The position numbers and the translations under genes are program-made. Under the pieces are notes generated by a model. The model worked only from the letters and a program-made list of their open reading frames with translations. It made no database searches and had not been told where the DNA came from. DNA of 64,000 bases from an uncultured Bariatricus sp. (GTDB taxonomy: Bacteria; Bacillota; Clostridia; Lachnospirales; Lachnospiraceae): NCBI GenBank assembly GCA_934307065.1, contig CAKRCD010000002.1:1-64000 (forward strand), in the 5' to 3' direction. Shown here in pieces: positions 15,277-25,131 of the stretch. The stretch's first letter is position 1; each line of letters opens with the position of its first letter.

Positions 15277-16680
15277 ATGAAACAGTCAACATGTGGCTGC
15301 ATTACAGCCACCGACAAGAATGTAATTTACCCAGTCTATGAGGAAGACGCTATTTGTGGCGGAGTAACGGAAACGTTTGGTTGTGATATGGACAAGCTTG
15401 TGGATAAAGAGTTTGAGAAAATCACACCCGTGTACACTCTTGGAAAATATCCGTTTGAGAAGATGTATTTTCTGGGACTTGGAAAACGAAGTGAGATAAC
15501 AACAATGAAGCTGCGGAAGGCTTTTGGTGCTATTTCGAAAGAAGTGAAAGAGCCGGTTCTGCTTGTGGCAGGAAAGGCAGTGACGGAAGAAATTGACATA
15601 CAGAAAGTGGCAGGATTATTTACTGAGACTTATCTGCTGACAAAATACAAAGAACAGGTTGCAGGACATGAGGTAGAAGAAGTACCGGAAGCAGAGATCC
15701 TTGCACCGGATGCGGATGTGCAGGAGGTGATACATAGAGCTGAGGTTTATGCAGAGGGAATCAATCATGCGAGAATGCTTGCGGACACACCGTCTAACTT
15801 TATGACACCGGAGGATTTTGCGGCAGATGCAAAACAGGTGGCTGAAAAGTATGGTATGGAGTGTGAGATTCTGGATAAGGCTGCGCTGGAAGAAATGGGC
15901 GCAGGCGGTATTCTGGCTGTCAATCAGGGAAGCCACGTGCCGGCACGGATGGTCTGCCTGAAGTATACAGGCGCAGGAGATGCACCGTATAAGGCAGTGG
16001 TAGGAAAAGGTCTTACCTTCGATTCTGGTGGATATAATATCAAGAGTAACAGTCTGGGAATGAAATACGATATGTGTGGCGGTGCAGATGTAGTGGGAAT
16101 TATGCAGATTCTTGCAGCACTGAAAGCCAAGGTAAATGTGTATGGTATCGTGCCGCTTACCGAGAATCTGGTGAGTGATAAGGCATATAAACCGCAGGAT
16201 GTAGTGAAAACATTGTCAGGAAAGACCGTAGAAATCGTAAATACAGATGCGGAAGGCCGTATGATTTTATGTGACGGACTGACTTATGCCCAGAAGCTTG
16301 GTGCAACCCATGTGATTGACCTTGCAACCCTGACCGGAGCATGCGTGCGGGCACTGGGAATGAGCTATACGGGTGTGTTTGCAAATGATGAAACATTTTA
16401 TCATGAATTTACAGAGGCATTAAAAGAGAGTGACGAAAAGGGTTGGAGACTTCCGATTGATGAAGAGTATTTTGAACTACTGAAGTCCAATAGCGCAGAT
16501 ATGACAAACAGCTCCGGAAGCGGTCTTGCAGGAGCCAGTGTGGCCGCAAGCTTTTTGAATGCATTTGTAGAGAAACCGACCAAATGGATTCATCTGGATA
16601 TTGCGGGAACAGCGGATAATGATGGAAAAGCTGCCACCGGCGCAATGATTCGAAGCGTGGTCAATGTATTACAAAAATAA
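15277..16680 (+). CDS. pepA: leucyl aminopeptidase (M17)
   Basis: Cytoplasmic two-metal aminopeptidase that releases N-terminal residues. The 467-residue protein shows the M17 signature NTDAEGRM (322-329), the Lys/Asp metal region GKGLTFDSGGYNIK (near 243) and the YDMCGGADV segment. It has a strong RBS (TAGGAGGAACC). The stop codon lies in a 16-bp tandem duplication (16675-16706, units AAATAAACGCAGRTAA), and a terminator follows. Confidence 0.93.
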   Translation: MKQSTCGCITATDKNVIYPVYEEDAICGGVTETFGCDMDKLVDKEFEKITPVYTLGKYPFEKMYFLGLGKRSEITTMKLRKAFGAISKEVKEPVLLVAGKAVTEEIDIQKVAGLFTETYLLTKYKEQVAGHEVEEVPEAEILAPDADVQEVIHRAEVYAEGINHARMLADTPSNFMTPEDFAADAKQVAEKYGMECEILDKAALEEMGAGGILAVNQGSHVPARMVCLKYTGAGDAPYKAVVGKGLTFDSGGYNIKSNSLGMKYDMCGGADVVGIMQILAALKAKVNVYGIVPLTENLVSDKAYKPQDVVKTLSGKTVEIVNTDAEGRMILCDGLTYAQKLGATHVIDLATLTGACVRALGMSYTGVFANDETFYHEFTEALKESDEKGWRLPIDEEYFELLKSNSADMTNSSGSGLAGASVAASFLNAFVEKPTKWIHLDIAGTADNDGKAATGAMIRSVVNVLQK

Positions 16681-16717
16681 ACGCAGGTAAAAATAAACGC
16701 AGATAAAAAATAAATGA

Positions 16718-16744
16718 GATGAGAGGAAAAACCTCTCATCTTTT
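16718..16744 (+). terminator. intrinsic terminator after pepA
   Basis: GATGAGAGG (16718-16726) pairs with CCTCTCATC (16732-16740), loop of five A, followed by TTTT. Confidence 0.8.
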
Positions 16745-16808
16745 CACATAGCTTACACATTTTCATGCTAGACTTAGGCAAAAGAAATGAGAAAGGAGTT
16801 TATTTGTG

Positions 16809-17483
16809 ATGGAGAAACTGAAAATCCTTGTAGTAGATGATGAGAGCAGAATGCGAAAATTAGTGCGGGACTTTCTGGAACGGGAAGGTTTTGCTGTAAT
16901 AGAGGCAGGAGACGGACAGGAAGCAGTGGAAATCTTTTATGAAAATAAAGATATTGCACTGATTATTCTGGATGTGATGATGCCGCATATGGATGGATGG
17001 GAGACTTGCAGAGAGATTCGCAAGGACTCCAAAGTACCGATTATTATGCTGACAGCCCGGAGTGAGGAACGGGATGAGCTTCAGGGCTTCGAACTTGGTG
17101 TGGACGAATACATTTCCAAACCATTCAGTCCGAAGATTCTGGTGGCAAGAGTGGAAGCTATTCTGCGCAGAACCAATGCAATCTCTCAAGATAAGCTTTT
17201 GCAGGTAAATGGAATTGAGATTGACAAGTCAGCCCATATTGTGCGGATTGACGGCAAAGAAATTGAACTGAGCTTTAAAGAATTTGAACTTCTTACCTAT
17301 TTTCTGGAGAATCAGGGAATTGCCCTTTCCAGAGAGAAGATTTTAAATAATGTATGGAACTATGATTATTTTGGTGATGCCCGTACCATTGACACTCATG
17401 TAAAGAAACTGAGAAGTAAGATGGGCGAAAAAGGTGACTGCATCAAGACAATCTGGGGAATCGGTTATAAGTTCGAGGTGTAA
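16809..17483 (+). CDS. OmpR/PhoB family response regulator
   Basis: Receiver domain with Asp55 as phosphoacceptor (LIILDVMMPHMDG), acidic Asp10/Asp11 and Lys104 (YISKPFSP), then a winged-helix DNA-binding domain ending TIDTHVKKLRSKMGEKGDCI. ATG 16809 is preceded by AAAGGAG; the GTG at 16806 is less likely. It forms an operon with the kinase 6 bp downstream. The regulon is unknown. Spaced TTCACA and TTACACA elements upstream (16743-16759) may be its own binding site. Confidence 0.95.
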   Translation: MEKLKILVVDDESRMRKLVRDFLEREGFAVIEAGDGQEAVEIFYENKDIALIILDVMMPHMDGWETCREIRKDSKVPIIMLTARSEERDELQGFELGVDEYISKPFSPKILVARVEAILRRTNAISQDKLLQVNGIEIDKSAHIVRIDGKEIELSFKEFELLTYFLENQGIALSREKILNNVWNYDYFGDARTIDTHVKKLRSKMGEKGDCIKTIWGIGYKFEV

Positions 17484-17489
17484 AGCAGG

Positions 17490-18950
17490 ATGTTTCGGTC
17501 AATTAAGCAACAAATGATGGTGGCTTTTTCAGGAATCGTCGTTTTGATGATAGTGCTGTTTCTGATTATCAACGGCGGATTTCTGGAGAGGTATTATATC
17601 AGTACAAAGCAGGCTGATTTTGTACGTTTTTACGAGCTGCTAGAAAAGGATGTAAAAGATGGCACGCTGGAGGATGAGACCCCGGAGGGCGAACTGGGAA
17701 GGAAGGCAGAGAAGAGTAATATTGCCATTCTGGTAGTGAATCAGGATTATGACCCGATTTATCTGAATGCCCGTGATATGCAGGTGATGGTTAATCAGTT
17801 GTTCGGCTATCTTTATAATAAGAACAACCAGGATGTTTTAAAAGAGGAAGACAATTACGTTATCAGTAAGAGTACCGATGTGCGGAGTAATACAGAATAT
17901 ATTGAAATGTGGGGAAGCTTAAGTGACGGCAGCATTTTCATGATGCGAAGCCCCTTAGAGAGTATCCGGAATGCCATTGATATTTTCAACCGGTTTTTGT
18001 GGTTCGTAGGTGGAACTTTATGTGTTCTTAGTCTGGCTTTTGCATGGTATTTTTCAAGACGTTTATCCGAGCCGATTCTGGAGCTGGCAGAACTTTCGAA
18101 GAAGATGGCCGATTTGGATTTCGAAGCGAAGTACAGTGGAGGCGGAAGTGCGGAACTGGAAGTCCTTGGACAGAATTATAATGCCATGTCTGAGAAACTG
18201 GAGCAGACCATTTCCAATCTGAAGAAGGCAAATAATGAACTGACGAAGGACATTGAACAGAAGGAAAAAATAGATTCCATGCGAACGGAGTTCCTGGCAA
18301 ATGTTTCCCATGAGTTAAAGACTCCGATTGCCTTGATTCAGGGATATGCGGAAGGCCTGAAAGAAGGGATAAATGATGATCAGGAAAGCAGGGATTTCTA
18401 CTGCGATGTCATTATGGATGAGGCCGGTAAGATGAATAAGCTTGTGCGGAATCTGTTGGATTTGAATCAGTTGGAATTTGGCAAGGACAACCTGCGGTTT
18501 GAGCGGTTTGATATCCGGGAACTGATTGGTGGAGTGTTGCAGAGCAGTGAGATTATGATTGAGCAGAAGGAAGCGAAGGTTATTTTCAATCAGGAAGAAC
18601 CCGTGTATGTATGGGGCGATGAATTTAAGGTAGAACAGGTTGTACGAAACTATTTTACCAATGCGTTGAATCATATCGAAGGGGATAAGATTATTGAAAT
18701 GAAGTTAAAAAAGCACGATGATAAGGTGCGGATTAGTGTATTTAATACAGGAAAACCAATTCCCGAGGAAGATTTGAACCAGATTTGGGACAAGTTCTAT
18801 AAAGTGGATAAGGCGAGAACCAGAGAGTATGGTGGCAATGGTATCGGACTTTCTATTGTCAAGGCAATTATGAACTCGCTTCAGCAGGAATATGGTGTAC
18901 AGAATTATGAAAATGGAGTCGAGTTTTGGTTTGAACTGGATAGCAAGTAA
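17490..18950 (+). CDS. membrane sensor histidine kinase
   Basis: The 486-residue protein has TM1 (about 9-30), an extracellular sensor of ~135 residues, TM2 (about 168-188), HAMP (about 188-245), a HisKA box NVSHELKTPIALIQGYAEGL with His274, an N-box around NYFTNALNHI and a G-box GNGIGLSIVKAI. It pairs with the response regulator immediately upstream. The signal is unknown. Architecture and pairing resemble VanS or cell-envelope stress kinases of Firmicutes, which is only an analogy. Confidence 0.95.
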   Translation: MFRSIKQQMMVAFSGIVVLMIVLFLIINGGFLERYYISTKQADFVRFYELLEKDVKDGTLEDETPEGELGRKAEKSNIAILVVNQDYDPIYLNARDMQVMVNQLFGYLYNKNNQDVLKEEDNYVISKSTDVRSNTEYIEMWGSLSDGSIFMMRSPLESIRNAIDIFNRFLWFVGGTLCVLSLAFAWYFSRRLSEPILELAELSKKMADLDFEAKYSGGGSAELEVLGQNYNAMSEKLEQTISNLKKANNELTKDIEQKEKIDSMRTEFLANVSHELKTPIALIQGYAEGLKEGINDDQESRDFYCDVIMDEAGKMNKLVRNLLDLNQLEFGKDNLRFERFDIRELIGGVLQSSEIMIEQKEAKVIFNQEEPVYVWGDEFKVEQVVRNYFTNALNHIEGDKIIEMKLKKHDDKVRISVFNTGKPIPEEDLNQIWDKFYKVDKARTREYGGNGIGLSIVKAIMNSLQQEYGVQNYENGVEFWFELDSK

Positions 18951-18975
18951 AAACAGTTGCCCGACAGATGAAAAA

Positions 18976-19019
18976 CGCTTATAATGTATCACAAGATGAT
19001 ATGTTATAGGCGTTTTTTT
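18976..19019 (+). terminator. intrinsic terminator after the two-component system
   Basis: CGCTTATAATGTATC (18976-18990) pairs imperfectly with GATATGTTATAGGCG (18998-19012), then seven T. The 140 bases from here to ung contain a small hairpin GAATGTG/CACATTC (19116-19135) and no clear promoter. Confidence 0.8.
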
Positions 19020-19162
19020 CATTGGAAAATTATATTTCTAGTAAAGAAAACGCTCCGTGGGGATGTGCACTGTGGTGTATAAGGTAGATGTTGCAAACGA
19101 CCACCGCAGACGCAGGAATGTGCCAAGACACATTCTATGTTATTTAGACGAGGAGAAAGATT

Positions 19163-19837
19163 ATGGCAGCAATTCAGAATGACTGGCTGGACGCTCTGCA
19201 GGGAGAGTTCCGCAAGCCTTATTATAAAGAATTATTTGAGACTGTGAAAAAGGAGTATCACACGCACAAGATTTATCCACCGTCAGATGATATTTTCAAC
19301 GCTTTTCATCTGACACCGCTCCATGAGGTCAAGGTTGTGATTCTGGGGCAGGACCCTTATCACGGGGATGGACAGGCACATGGATTATGCTTTTCAGTAA
19401 AGCCGGAGGTGGAGATTCCACCGTCACTGGTAAATATTTATAAGGAACTGCATGACGATTTGGGATGTACGATACCGAGTCATGGCTATCTGGTAAAATG
19501 GGCGAAGCAGGGTGTGCTTATGCTGAACACCGTGCTTACTGTAAGAGCACATCAGGCAAATTCACATCGCGGAATCGGTTGGGAAGAATTTACGGACGCA
19601 GCGATTAAAGCCTTGAATGAGCAGGACAGACCGATCGTGTTTATCTTGTGGGGGAAACCGGCACAGATGAAGAAGCATATGCTGAATAATCCAAAGCATC
19701 TGATATTGGAAGCACCGCATCCAAGCCCACTTTCCGCATATCGTGGATTCTTTGGAAGCAGACCATTCAGTCAGACAAATGCGTTTTTGGAAAAGAATGG
19801 AATTGAGCCGATAGACTGGCAGATTGATGAAATATAA
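19163..19837 (+). CDS. ung: uracil-DNA glycosylase, family 1
   Basis: Removes uracil from DNA to start base-excision repair. The water-activating motif GQDPYHGDG has Asp64 and the loop HPSPLSAYRGF has His186, both intact. Length 224 is standard. Its RBS is GAGGAG. It leads a compact run with a TPR lipoprotein, hflX and addBA. Confidence 0.97.
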   Translation: MAAIQNDWLDALQGEFRKPYYKELFETVKKEYHTHKIYPPSDDIFNAFHLTPLHEVKVVILGQDPYHGDGQAHGLCFSVKPEVEIPPSLVNIYKELHDDLGCTIPSHGYLVKWAKQGVLMLNTVLTVRAHQANSHRGIGWEEFTDAAIKALNEQDRPIVFILWGKPAQMKKHMLNNPKHLILEAPHPSPLSAYRGFFGSRPFSQTNAFLEKNGIEPIDWQIDEI

Positions 19838-19849
19838 AGGGGATTGAAC

Positions 19850-20380
19850 ATGAAAAAAAGATGGCTTAGTATACTGATACTGTGCTGCCTCTTACTTGCA
19901 GGCTGTGGAAATGCAGTGAAAGAGGGAACCGCATTATTGGAAGAAGGAAAGATGGACGAAGCGCAGGAGAAATTCGAAACATCCATAGAGAAAGAAAAAG
20001 ATTTGGGCGAAGCGTATCGTGGACTTGGTATTTGTTACTGGGAAAAGTCAGATTATACGAAGGCTATGGCTGCATTTGAAAAGGCACTTGATAACGGAGC
20101 AGAGCAAACGGCGACACTCTATAATATGCTTGGAATCTGCGCATTCAAAACAAACAATGCAGAGAAGGCGGTTTCTTATTTTGCAAAAGGGCAGGAGCAG
20201 TCTGATGCAGAAGGCGAATTGCTACAGGAAATGGCGTTCAATGAGATTGCAGGATATGAGCAGCTTGGCAAGTACAGTGAGGCAAAACAGAAGCTGGAAC
20301 TTTATGTGAGTGCTTACCCGGATGATGAGACAGCCGCAAAGGAACTGGAATTCTTAAATACCCAAGTAAAGGAAAACTAG
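19850..20380 (+). CDS. TPR-repeat lipoprotein
   Basis: The 176-residue precursor has a lipoprotein signal peptide (MKKRWLS...LLLAGC, lipobox LAGC with Cys near 21) followed by about three TPR units (EEGKMDEAQEKFETS, GLGICYWEKSDYTKAMAAFE, MLGICAFKTNNAEKAVSYF). It is presumably anchored on the outer face of the membrane and mediates protein contacts. ATG 19850 is used, with AAAGGGG upstream. No specific partner can be inferred. Confidence 0.88.
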   Translation: MKKRWLSILILCCLLLAGCGNAVKEGTALLEEGKMDEAQEKFETSIEKEKDLGEAYRGLGICYWEKSDYTKAMAAFEKALDNGAEQTATLYNMLGICAFKTNNAEKAVSYFAKGQEQSDAEGELLQEMAFNEIAGYEQLGKYSEAKQKLELYVSAYPDDETAAKELEFLNTQVKEN

Positions 20381-20396
20381 GAATAGGAGCAGATAG

Positions 20397-21638
20397 ATGG
20401 CACTTTATGATTTGAAGGAAGAACAGGAGAGGGTCATTCTGGTAGGAGTCAGTACAGGAGACCATGATGATACCGAACAGTCTCTGGATGAACTTGGAGA
20501 TTTGGTAAAGACTGCGGGAGCATTGGCTGTGGGAAAGGTCATTCAGAACCGGGAAGCCATGCATCCGGGGACTTATGTAGGAAAAGGAAAAATAGACGAA
20601 ATCAAAGAGCTTTTGTGGGAAATGGATGCGACCGGTATCGTGTGTGATGATGAACTTTCGCCAGCGCAGATGAATAATCTGACGGAAATGTTAGAGACCA
20701 AAGTTATGGACAGAACCTTGGTAATTCTTGACATTTTTGCAGGAAGAGCGTCTACCAGTGAAGGGAAGATTCAGGTAGAACTGGCACAGCTTCGTTATCG
20801 ACAGTCCCAGCTTACCGGGGCAGGAAAGGCACTTTCCAGACTGGGAGGCGGAATTGGAACCCGTGGACCCGGAGAGAAGAAGCTGGAGATAGACCGGCGT
20901 CTGATTAAGGACCGGATTGCACAACTTAACCGAGAGTTAAAGGATGTGAAGCGGCACAGGGAACTGACAAGAGAGCAAAGAAAGCGTAATCATGTTCCGG
21001 TGGTGGCAATCGTAGGTTATACAAACGCAGGAAAATCTACCCTGCTAAATACGTTGACAGATGCGGGGATACTGGAAGAAGACCAGTTATTTGCGACGTT
21101 GGACCCGACTACGCGGAATCTGAAGCTGCCGAGTGGACAGGAAATTCTGCTTACGGATACGGTTGGATTTATCCGTAAACTGCCTCATCATTTAATTGAA
21201 GCTTTCCGGAGTACGCTGGAAGAAGCTAAGTATGCAGATATTATTTTACATGTAGTAGATGCATCCAATCCGCAGATGGATGAGCAGATGTTTGTGGTGT
21301 ATGAGACACTGCAGAGATTGGAAGTTATGAATAAACCGGTGATTACGGCATTTAATAAAATGGACCGTGTGGGCGAAGCAATTACAGTACGTGATTTTCA
21401 GGCAGATAAGATTGTGCAGATTTCAGCTAAATCCGGAGAGAATCTGGAGCAGCTTTTTGATGCCATTGAAGAGATACTTCGGGAAGAAAAGATTCATATT
21501 GAACGAGTATTCCCTTACAGTGAGTCTGGGAAAGTGCAGTTGATTCGAAAGTACGGAGAACTGTTGAAGGAAGAATTTGAAGAAGATGGGGTGCATGTGG
21601 AAGCCTATGTGCCACAGGAAATTTATGGCCGCCTGTAA
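20397..21638 (+). CDS. hflX: ribosome-associated GTPase HflX
   Basis: The 413-residue protein has the HflX N-terminal domain (GTYVGKGKIDEI, LSPAQMNNL), a Gly-rich linker GGGIGTRGPGEKKLE (about 150-164) and a GTPase domain with P-loop GYTNAGKST (207-215), DTVG and a NKMD specificity motif. HflX splits stalled 70S ribosomes under stress and can confer antibiotic tolerance. RBS GGAGCAG. It follows the TPR lipoprotein gene by 16 bp. Confidence 0.96.
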   Translation: MALYDLKEEQERVILVGVSTGDHDDTEQSLDELGDLVKTAGALAVGKVIQNREAMHPGTYVGKGKIDEIKELLWEMDATGIVCDDELSPAQMNNLTEMLETKVMDRTLVILDIFAGRASTSEGKIQVELAQLRYRQSQLTGAGKALSRLGGGIGTRGPGEKKLEIDRRLIKDRIAQLNRELKDVKRHRELTREQRKRNHVPVVAIVGYTNAGKSTLLNTLTDAGILEEDQLFATLDPTTRNLKLPSGQEILLTDTVGFIRKLPHHLIEAFRSTLEEAKYADIILHVVDASNPQMDEQMFVVYETLQRLEVMNKPVITAFNKMDRVGEAITVRDFQADKIVQISAKSGENLEQLFDAIEEILREEKIHIERVFPYSESGKVQLIRKYGELLKEEFEEDGVHVEAYVPQEIYGRL

Positions 21639-21720
21639 TGGGCGGCTCTCCCTTACTTAGGGGAAACTTTCAGGGGAAATGTAAGCGGCTGATATTGATT
21701 TCAGGAAAGGGTTAAGAGGA

Positions 21721-24700
21721 ATGTCATTACAGTTTATTTTTGGAAATTCCGGTTCGGGGAAATCCCATTATTTATATGAACAGATTATAGAAGAATCGAT
21801 AAAGCACCCGGAGCAGAATTATCTGGTGCTGGTTCCGGAACAGTTTACCATGCAGACGCAGAAAGAGTTTGTCATGCGCCATCCAAGGCATGGCATTATG
21901 AATATTGATGTACTGAGCTTTGAACGCCTTGCCTATCGGATTCTGGAAGAGACCGGAGGCGCAGATAAGATAGTGCTGGATGATGAAGGAAAGAATTTTG
22001 TGCTTCGCAAAGTAGCAGCAGGAAAAGTAGAATCCCTTCGAGTATTAGGAGCAAATGTACGTAAACCGGGATATATCAGTGAAGTGAAATCCGTGATTTC
22101 GGAACTGGCGCAGTATGATGTGAAGGCAAATGAGATGACCCCTATGTTGGAAGCAGCACCTGAACATTCTTATCTTTATTATAAACTGATGGACATTCAG
22201 ACCTTATATCAGGCATTTGAAGACTATCTGGAGGAAAAGTATATTACCAGAGAAGAATTGTTGGAACTGTTGTGCAGCCAGATGGGGAAATCCCGTATTC
22301 TGAAAAATGCAGTGGTAGCAATGGATGGATTTACCGGATTTACCCCTATACAGAACAAGGTGCTGGGAGAATTGCTGGCATGCTGTGAGACCGTGTATGT
22401 TACCGTAACCATTGATTTGAAGGAAGACCCTTATCGGTATGAAGATAAATATCAGCTATTTGCCTTAAGCAAGCAGATGGTACATGCACTTACAGAAATC
22501 TGTCGGGAGCGGAAGATAGAAGTTAGGGAAGTGCGTATGCCAAATAACCCGGTGTATCGATTCTGCGAAAGACCGGCTTTGGGCTGGATGGAAAAATATT
22601 TATTTCGTTATCCGATGCGTCAGTATAAAGAAAAGCAGGATAACATCCGGATTTATGTATCCAGAAGTCCAAAAGAAGAGGTGGATATGGCTGCTCAGAG
22701 AATTCGTTCCATGGTTCGAAAAAAAGGGTATCACTATCAGGATATAGCAGTTATTGTCGGTGATTTGAATTTGTATGGGGATATCATAGAACGAATCTTT
22801 CCAAGGTATGAGATTCCGGTATTTATGGATTATAAGCGGAATGTGCTGCTGAATTCTTTCGTGGAATATGTACGGAGTCTGCTTGCAATGGTGGAAAAGA
22901 ATTTTACCTATGAGAGTGTGTTCCGGTTCTTAAGAAGCGGCTTTTCTGGATTTGAAGAGGACGAAGTGGATTTACTGGAAAATTATGTCAGAGCACTTGG
23001 AATCCGTGGCTATAAGAAATGGACGGAAAAATGGATTCGCAGAACGGATTCTATGACAGAGGAGAATCTTGAGGTCGCAAACCGGCTGCGTGAGCAGTTG
23101 ATAAGAAAATTGGATGTATTTGTGGAAGTATTGAAGCGAAGACATAAGACGATTTATGATGTGACACTTGCCCTGTATCAGTTTTTGGAGCGGGAAGAAC
23201 TGCAAAAACAGGTTGCACAGATGGAGCAGCAGTTCCAGGAGGCTGGCGAGCTGACCCTTGCAAAGGAATATGATCAGGTCTATCGTGTGATGATGGAATT
23301 GTTTGATAAATTTGTTTCCCTCCTTGGAGAGGAGAAAATTTCCCTAAGAGAGTACTGTGATTTGCTGGATGCAGGAATGGAGGAAGCAAGGATTGGTGTG
23401 ATTCCACCGAGCATGGATGAAGTCATGATAGGAGATATTGAGCGTACCCGTCTGAGAAACATAAAGGCACTGTTGATTCTTGGCGTAAATGACAACCTGA
23501 TGGCGGCCGGAGCTTCCAAAGGGGGCTTACTTACAGAACGGGACAGAGAGCAGTTTGAAACAGGGGGCATATCTTTGGCACCGGGAATAAAGGAACAGAC
23601 TTTTATTCAGAAGTATTATCTGTATCTGCATTTGACAAAACCTACGGAAGAATTGGATATTAGTTACAGTAGAGTATCTCAGGATGGAAAGGCAGTGCGA
23701 CCTGCGTATTTAATCGGAGAATTGAAAAAATTATTTTCTCATTTGCCGGTTTTTGATATGGAAGCATATGGAATGGTGTATCGGGAACTGGTGCCGGAAA
23801 CAGGACTGGACTATGTGATTCAGGGACTCCGGGACCAGGAACGGCTTCAGATACAGGATGAATACTGGCAGGAATTATACCGCTGGTATTTCTCAAAGGA
23901 GCAGTGGCGTGATACTCTGCTGCGTCTGCAAAGTGCAAGTCTGTATCAAAAGCCGGTGGATGCCCTTACGAGAAAGACGGCAGAACAGTTATATGGGACA
24001 TGGACCCCAAGTATTTCCAGAATGGAGAAATTTGTTTCCTGTGCCTGTGCACATTTTCTGACTTACGGGCTCCGCCTAAAAGAGCGGGAAGAATATGAAT
24101 TTGCTGCACTGGATTTTGGAAATGTCATCCACAAAGCTTTGGAACATTATGCGGACAAAGTAGAAAAAAGCGGAAAGAAATGGGGAGAACTGGAAGAACA
24201 TGTGCGGGAACAGTATGTGGACGAAAGTGTAGAGGAGAGCATTGTGGATTACAGCAACACGGTACTTTATAGTTCTGCGCGCAATGCTTACATGATTCCA
24301 CGCATGAAGCGTATGATGCGTCGGACGGTGTGGGCGCTGACAAGACAGCTTCAGCAGGGAGATTTTGCACCGGAAAGTTATGAGACCAGATTTGGAAGCG
24401 GCAAGATTGACCGAATCGATGTATGCGAGACAGAAAATGAAGTGTTGGTAAAAGTAGTGGATTATAAGACCGGCTCTAAGAAGTTTGATATGACTGCATT
24501 TTATCATGGCCTTCAGATGCAGCTTGTGGTGTATATGGGTGAGGCTCTGAAGGTGGAAGAAAAGAAGCATCCCGGGAAAAAGGCTGTTCCTGCAGGGATT
24601 TTCTATTATCAGATGAAAGACCCCGTGGTTGCAAAAGACATGGATATGGATAAGGTAGAACAGGCTATTTTAAGAGAACTCCGGGTAGACGGTCTGGTAA

Positions 24701-25131
24701 ATGCGGAAGAAGCCGTGATTCAGAGACTGGACAGGGAGTTTTCGGAAAGCTCGGATGTGATTCCGGTTGCCAAAACCAAAACAGGGTATTCCAAACAGTC
24801 CAAGATGATTTCGGGAGAAGATTTTGAGGCGCTTCTGAGTTATGCAGATAAGAAGACTACGGAACTTCAAAACCGGATGTGGAATGGAGAGTCAGAGGCA
24901 AGCCCTTATGAAATGGGACAGATGACTGGGTGTGATTATTGTGAATTTCACAATATCTGTGGATTTGATGCTTCTGTTCCGGGCTACCAGTACCGACGGT
25001 TCCGCAAGGCTTCTTCCGAAGAAGTAATGGCGAAGATTCGTATGGATGTTCAGGGAGAACCTGAGTTCATAGAGGAAGAAGAACAGGAGTCGGGCATGGC
25101 ACAGAAAAAGGCAGGAGAGGAGGACGTGTAA
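21721..25131 (+). CDS. addB: ATP-dependent nuclease/helicase subunit AddB
   Basis: With AddA this forms the Firmicutes equivalent of RecBCD, which resects double-strand breaks and loads RecA. The 1136-residue protein has Walker A GNSGSGKS (8-15), UvrD-like helicase remnants and a C-terminal RecB-type nuclease around VVDYKTGSKKFD and LQMQLVVYM. The Fe-S cysteines of AddB are visible: one at SCACAHFL before the nuclease and three in GCDYCEFHNICGF near the end. The stop codon overlaps the addA start by one base. Confidence 0.97.
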   Translation: MSLQFIFGNSGSGKSHYLYEQIIEESIKHPEQNYLVLVPEQFTMQTQKEFVMRHPRHGIMNIDVLSFERLAYRILEETGGADKIVLDDEGKNFVLRKVAAGKVESLRVLGANVRKPGYISEVKSVISELAQYDVKANEMTPMLEAAPEHSYLYYKLMDIQTLYQAFEDYLEEKYITREELLELLCSQMGKSRILKNAVVAMDGFTGFTPIQNKVLGELLACCETVYVTVTIDLKEDPYRYEDKYQLFALSKQMVHALTEICRERKIEVREVRMPNNPVYRFCERPALGWMEKYLFRYPMRQYKEKQDNIRIYVSRSPKEEVDMAAQRIRSMVRKKGYHYQDIAVIVGDLNLYGDIIERIFPRYEIPVFMDYKRNVLLNSFVEYVRSLLAMVEKNFTYESVFRFLRSGFSGFEEDEVDLLENYVRALGIRGYKKWTEKWIRRTDSMTEENLEVANRLREQLIRKLDVFVEVLKRRHKTIYDVTLALYQFLEREELQKQVAQMEQQFQEAGELTLAKEYDQVYRVMMELFDKFVSLLGEEKISLREYCDLLDAGMEEARIGVIPPSMDEVMIGDIERTRLRNIKALLILGVNDNLMAAGASKGGLLTERDREQFETGGISLAPGIKEQTFIQKYYLYLHLTKPTEELDISYSRVSQDGKAVRPAYLIGELKKLFSHLPVFDMEAYGMVYRELVPETGLDYVIQGLRDQERLQIQDEYWQELYRWYFSKEQWRDTLLRLQSASLYQKPVDALTRKTAEQLYGTWTPSISRMEKFVSCACAHFLTYGLRLKEREEYEFAALDFGNVIHKALEHYADKVEKSGKKWGELEEHVREQYVDESVEESIVDYSNTVLYSSARNAYMIPRMKRMMRRTVWALTRQLQQGDFAPESYETRFGSGKIDRIDVCETENEVLVKVVDYKTGSKKFDMTAFYHGLQMQLVVYMGEALKVEEKKHPGKKAVPAGIFYYQMKDPVVAKDMDMDKVEQAILRELRVDGLVNAEEAVIQRLDREFSESSDVIPVAKTKTGYSKQSKMISGEDFEALLSYADKKTTELQNRMWNGESEASPYEMGQMTGCDYCEFHNICGFDASVPGYQYRRFRKASSEEVMAKIRMDVQGEPEFIEEEEQESGMAQKKAGEEDV

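Noticed and set aside
19063..19182. Short plus-strand frame ahead of ung starting with ATG at 19063
   Set aside because: No usable RBS and it overlaps the ung start in another frame; probably chance.
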